DNA of 22,970 nucleotides from Entrophospora sp. SA101. Lineage: Eukaryota > Glomeromycota > Glomeromycetes > Entrophosporales > Entrophosporaceae. The notes beneath the pieces were generated by a model. The model was not told the DNA's origin. It saw only the letters and a list, made by a program, of their open reading frames with translations, and searched no databases. Shown here piece after piece: positions 19,911 through 22,970 of the stretch. The translations under genes and the position numbers were made by a program. The DNA is taken from positions 5,619 to 28,588 of the forward strand of contig CAUDNR010000261.1 in assembly GCA_958430865.1 (NCBI GenBank). Reading direction: 5' to 3'. Each line of letters starts with the position of its first letter. Positions within the stretch are counted from its first letter, which is position 1.

Positions 19911-20499
19911 ATATTATTTTAATATATTCATGAAAGGTTTATGTTAGTATTGGACAAGTAATACCTTTAAAATGTTATTATAAAGGTATTTCTGTCTTTT
20001 GTAATTCAAAGAAGAGTAAATTGCTGGGTTAATAAAACATATAAAATTAGATAATTTCATAAATCTCAATTTCCTCACAATTAACTTATGATGTCTTCAC
20101 AAAACATAAACCTCAACTTATTGCTGTTGGTAACTTGTTCCAATACTTCATTGTGACCTATTCACTGTAAACTAATGAATTTCAATAATTGAAAAATGCC
20201 CGAAGGAGAAAAACAAGAGACAAAATTTATGATTCATGCTGTTAATGGAAATAATAATACTTCTTTTTTTTGAATTTCACTTTTCTGCTACATCTCCTGT
20301 AATATCTGATTCACAAATATAGCCTGGCCTGCAATTAATTTGAAATTATAAAAAAAAATTTTTGAAATTTTATTATGTTTTAGTCTATCAAATCTCACCT
20401 TCTATATATAACAAAGTATTCTGAAATCTTATTTGATTATGAAATTTTTTTGTCTTTTTAAAAAACTAGATTTTATTTTATTTGTGTATGTGCTAACTT
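19911..20499. other. AT-rich stretch with no supported gene
   Basis: A short plus-strand frame at about 20198 reads MPEGEKQETKFMIHAVNG before a stop, and a minus frame shows PGYICESDITGDVAEK. Either could be a coding crumb. Neither is recognised. Confidence 0.35.
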
Positions 20500-21185
20500 T
20501 TCATGACAATTCTTGCACATTTAGAAGTTTTTATATGATGATCGCCCCAAAATTTATAAAATGCTCTGGCAATTAATTTCTTTAAAAACATCTGCTTTTC
20601 TAGTTTTCAATAAATTGAATTCAGCAAAAGATTCATTGGCAATTTCCTGAATTTTGACCACACCAGGATTAGACACTTCAAAAAGAAAGTGTTGATATTT
20701 TGCAGACCATTTAATTTTTTAAAATAAATTCCCAAAATTGATTTGGTATCCAAGTATTGAAAACCTTTTCCACCTTCATAACACTGGGTTTTATTCAATC
20801 CTGCTGGATTGGATCTTTTTACTACATTAACCACATGACCCAGACAATCTACTCTTGTTTTCCTATAAAGTTTTTTAATCAATCCAAAACTACCATCACA
20901 TTTGAATTTGGTATGACCAGGAATCATGAAATTCAATTCAACACTTTCATAATAACCATCAAATACTAAATATAAATAGACCCAGATTGTTACACTGTTT
21001 TTATTTTGCCTCCAGCATTATCTTTAAATGCTTTTCACCCTTATTCAATTTCTTAATTCCACCAAAGTTCATATTAAGAGTTCCATTAGGACCTTTGCCT
21101 ATAATTTCATCTTCATCAAGAACATAATTAATTTGTTTCCTTACTGCTTCATCTTGAATACCAAATAAATGACTTTGCATGGACT
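20500..21185 (-). pseudogene. Decayed transposon-associated protein (DUF7869-like)
   Basis: Minus-strand pieces are HLFGIQDEAVRKQINYVLDE, DEIIGKGPNGTLNMNFGGIK, KLNKGEKHLK, then DNAGG in place of the usual DNxxGQNKNN. After a frame change come VTIWVYLYLVFDGYYESVEL and NFMIPGHTKFKCDGSFGLIK, continuing in an open 109-codon frame (20936-20607), and later KTRKADVFKEINCQS and CKNCHEK. The DNxGGQNK...PGHTKF...FGLIK order is, from memory, that of DUF7869-type proteins, which are common in repeat-rich fungal genomes. At least two frame changes and internal stops show decay. Assignment to that exact family is moderate; the open stretch is too long and too protein-like to be chance. Confidence 0.65.
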
Positions 21186-21662
21186 AAGGTAATGTATTTG
21201 AGGAAAGATTAGGGTTCATGCAAGTGTTCTTGACAATGATGCAGTTTCAATAAGCTCCTTCTGAATTTTGTTTGGAGCAAAGGAATAAATTGATATATTT
21301 AAATTATGCAAAATCAGATGAATAATCTGTTACATAACAAATAGCTTGGTTTTGTGATTTTGATAATTGGGTGCTGTTTTCAAAAATTATTCTTATTACT
21401 ATTACAATTGTGATAATATTAAATCTTTGCGTAATCTAATGTTCGTTTTGTTGCAGTATGCCTCATATAATACGAACAACAACATTACGTATATTAATAT
21501 ATACACATTTAAGAAGGGAAAATAAAATTAATTACCAAATATATATGTTAATATTATGAAAAAAAAAAAGTTTTCAAGTATCAAATTCTGAAGCATCTTT
21601 AATTGTAATGAAATAATAATATGGTGCTAAAGTAACTATTGATTTTTTAAAATTCAATTTAC
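21186..21662. other. AT-rich stretch with no supported gene
   Basis: The minus-strand continuation of the DUF7869-like frame may reach about 21290 as scattered pieces (SFAPNKIQKELIETAS), but I cannot join them. Nothing else seen. Confidence 0.4.
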
Positions 21663-21934
21663 ATGGACACAGATTCTTTAATATCCGGGGTTGAGACTGA
21701 TCCAACAACAACAGACCTGACTGAATGTTCAATCAATATACAGCTTTGATCAATGACGATAACAACAACAATGAAAAATAAAACAAAATAACAACAATTC
21801 ATCCTCTTCCAAAAGAATGACAACAACAACAACAACAACAATTTCAACAATTCTTTGCTCAGCAACAACAACAAATTTACGAGTTTCTTCGTGCTGAAAA
21901 AGAAATAGAGAAGAGAATTTGTTGTTGTTATTGA
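21663..21934 (+). pseudogene. Gln-rich remnant with CAA repeat
   Basis: ATG at 21663 opens MDTDSLISGVETDPTTTDLT, then ECSINIQL and a stop. Further on, in a changed frame, a CAA run encodes QQQQQQQFQQFFAQQQQQIY followed by EFLRAEKEIEKRI and TGA at 21932-21934. The two pieces could be exons or one frameshifted remnant. The CAA array is 21818-21842, with a second short run at 21862-21873. No family is assigned. Confidence 0.35.
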
Positions 21935-22059
21935 GCAAGATTTTATAAAATATTAATTATATTATTTTTTCGTAGTTTTATAATCAAAATTGAAAAAGAA
22001 AAATATATTAGGATTTTCCCTTACTGCATGACCTTCAACATTAATTAAAAAAGATTGAA

Positions 22060-22970
22060 ATGACCAAGTCTAATGCAAATAAAATAAAGTTTGTTAAGTT
22101 CCCTACGGGAATTCCACTACGTAAAAAAACAGATCGAGATTATAATGACATTACTGTACTTGATAATAATGTTGTTCATAACAATTTTAATACTACCCAT
22201 AACGATCTCAACTACAATGCCAATAATATTAATACTGTCAATAACAATGTCAATTTCCATACCAATAATACTAATGCTGTTGCTAATAACAGTATCAGGC
22301 TCAATAATAGTAATATCACTAATAACAATGTCAATATCAACAACAAAAACATCAACACTGTCAACAACAATAGCAACGAAGTATTAACTTACCTTAAAAC
22401 AGATAGCTGGAGAAAGGCAAGACCAGGAGAAACTCCATGGATTAAGAGTAGAGTTAATCAAAATTATAAATCTGTGGTGCATAGGTAATAATATATATTA
22501 ATAAAATACTTAACATTTAAAAAAAAGAATGCCATGAAAGGAAAAAAAAAACAATCAAATTTATCCAATTAATTATATGAATATCTTATTAGAATGAAAT
22601 ATGAATTAAATGATTTAATAGATTACCTTTCTCCAACTGAAGTAGAAAGATCATTAAGAATATTTAGCATCAAAAGGATTGAAAATGCGATAAAGGAGAA
22701 ATTTGTTGGTTCTGAAGTTTTTGTATTTGGAAGTTACAGATATGGTTGTTACCTTCCAACTAGGTAAAATATTTTGCCTTAATAAATAAATAAATAATTA
22801 ATTAATTAATTGACTAATTAACTAACTAATTATTGTTATTAGCAACATTGATATTGTTGTTTATGCTCATGTCAATACTCCAGAGGCTCTACTTGACTTG
22901 GCTGATTATTTAGAAACTAGAAATTATTCTTGTTGTGTCCCATTAGTGACTATTGGTGCAGCAGTATGTA
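22060..22970 (+). CDS. Trf4/Cid1-type nucleotidyltransferase, 5' part (cut by window edge)
   Basis: Exons: 22060-22484, 22593-22763, 22843-22963, with GT-AG introns of 108 and 79 bases. A GTATGT donor at 22964 suggests that exon 3 ends there, with more exons beyond the window. The first exon is Asn-rich (about residues 35-105) and ends with RKARPGETPWIKSR. The catalytic start follows: LIDYLSPTEVERSLRIF, then VFVFGSYRYGCYLPT with the GS motif at 188-189, then SNIDIVVYA across the second junction. In this non-canonical poly(A)/poly(U) polymerase family, GS is followed 12 residues later by D-x-D. Here it is N200-I-D202, so the first metal-binding Asp is Asn. The frame is otherwise intact. It could be an inactive paralogue or a scaffold. 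The third catalytic Asp is beyond the edge. Confidence 0.85.

Noticed and set aside
21659..21938. Minus-strand Leu/Val-rich frames opposite the CAA repeat
   Set aside because: They are antisense readings of CAA triplets (TTG) with no independent support.

Overview
The window looks like nuclear DNA of an arbuscular mycorrhizal fungus, most likely Rhizophagus or a close Glomeromycotina relative. The evidence is very high A+T, genes with short AT-rich GT-AG introns (mostly about 70-130 bases), Asn-rich low-complexity protein tails, a kinase and a BTB-TLDc gene of the kinds expanded in that genus, and many decayed transposon-type coding pieces. The organism call is inferred from style and family recall, not from a database match.

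Layout. 2-442 is the C-terminal end of a protein kinase cut by the left edge. 443-2765 has no intact gene but holds a broken Crypton-type tyrosine recombinase and a decayed copy of the 5' end of the next gene. 2766-4389 (minus) is an intact two-exon BTB-BACK-TLDc gene. 4521-7139 is gene-free and carries two inverted-repeat elements (5544-6111 and 6814-6944). 7140-9245 (plus) is an eight-exon Ca2+/H+ exchanger-like membrane protein. 9683-10340 (minus) is a dead subtilisin-like protease. 11027-12032 (minus) is a three-exon RRP7 ribosome-biogenesis gene. 12830-13096 is an unrecognised broken reading frame. 13736-16256 (minus) is a five-exon SAM plus HMG-box protein. 17258-17810 (minus) is a dead malate dehydrogenase copy. 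18067-21934 is a transposon graveyard: a coiled-coil frame split by a TA-flanked inverted-repeat element that carries a minisatellite, a broken DUF7869-like frame and a Gln-rich remnant. 22060-22970 (plus) is the 5' part of a Trf4/Cid1-type nucleotidyltransferase, cut by the right edge, whose first catalytic Asp is replaced by Asn.

The intact genes do not form one pathway. They are unrelated (signalling, ion transport, rRNA processing, transcription or chromatin, RNA tailing) and are separated by AT-rich spacers full of gene relics. The most informative points are the number of dead gene copies in 23 kb, the partial duplication of the BTB gene, the altered metal-site motifs in the exchanger, and the N-I-D motif in the nucleotidyltransferase. 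I found no convincing new multi-gene system.
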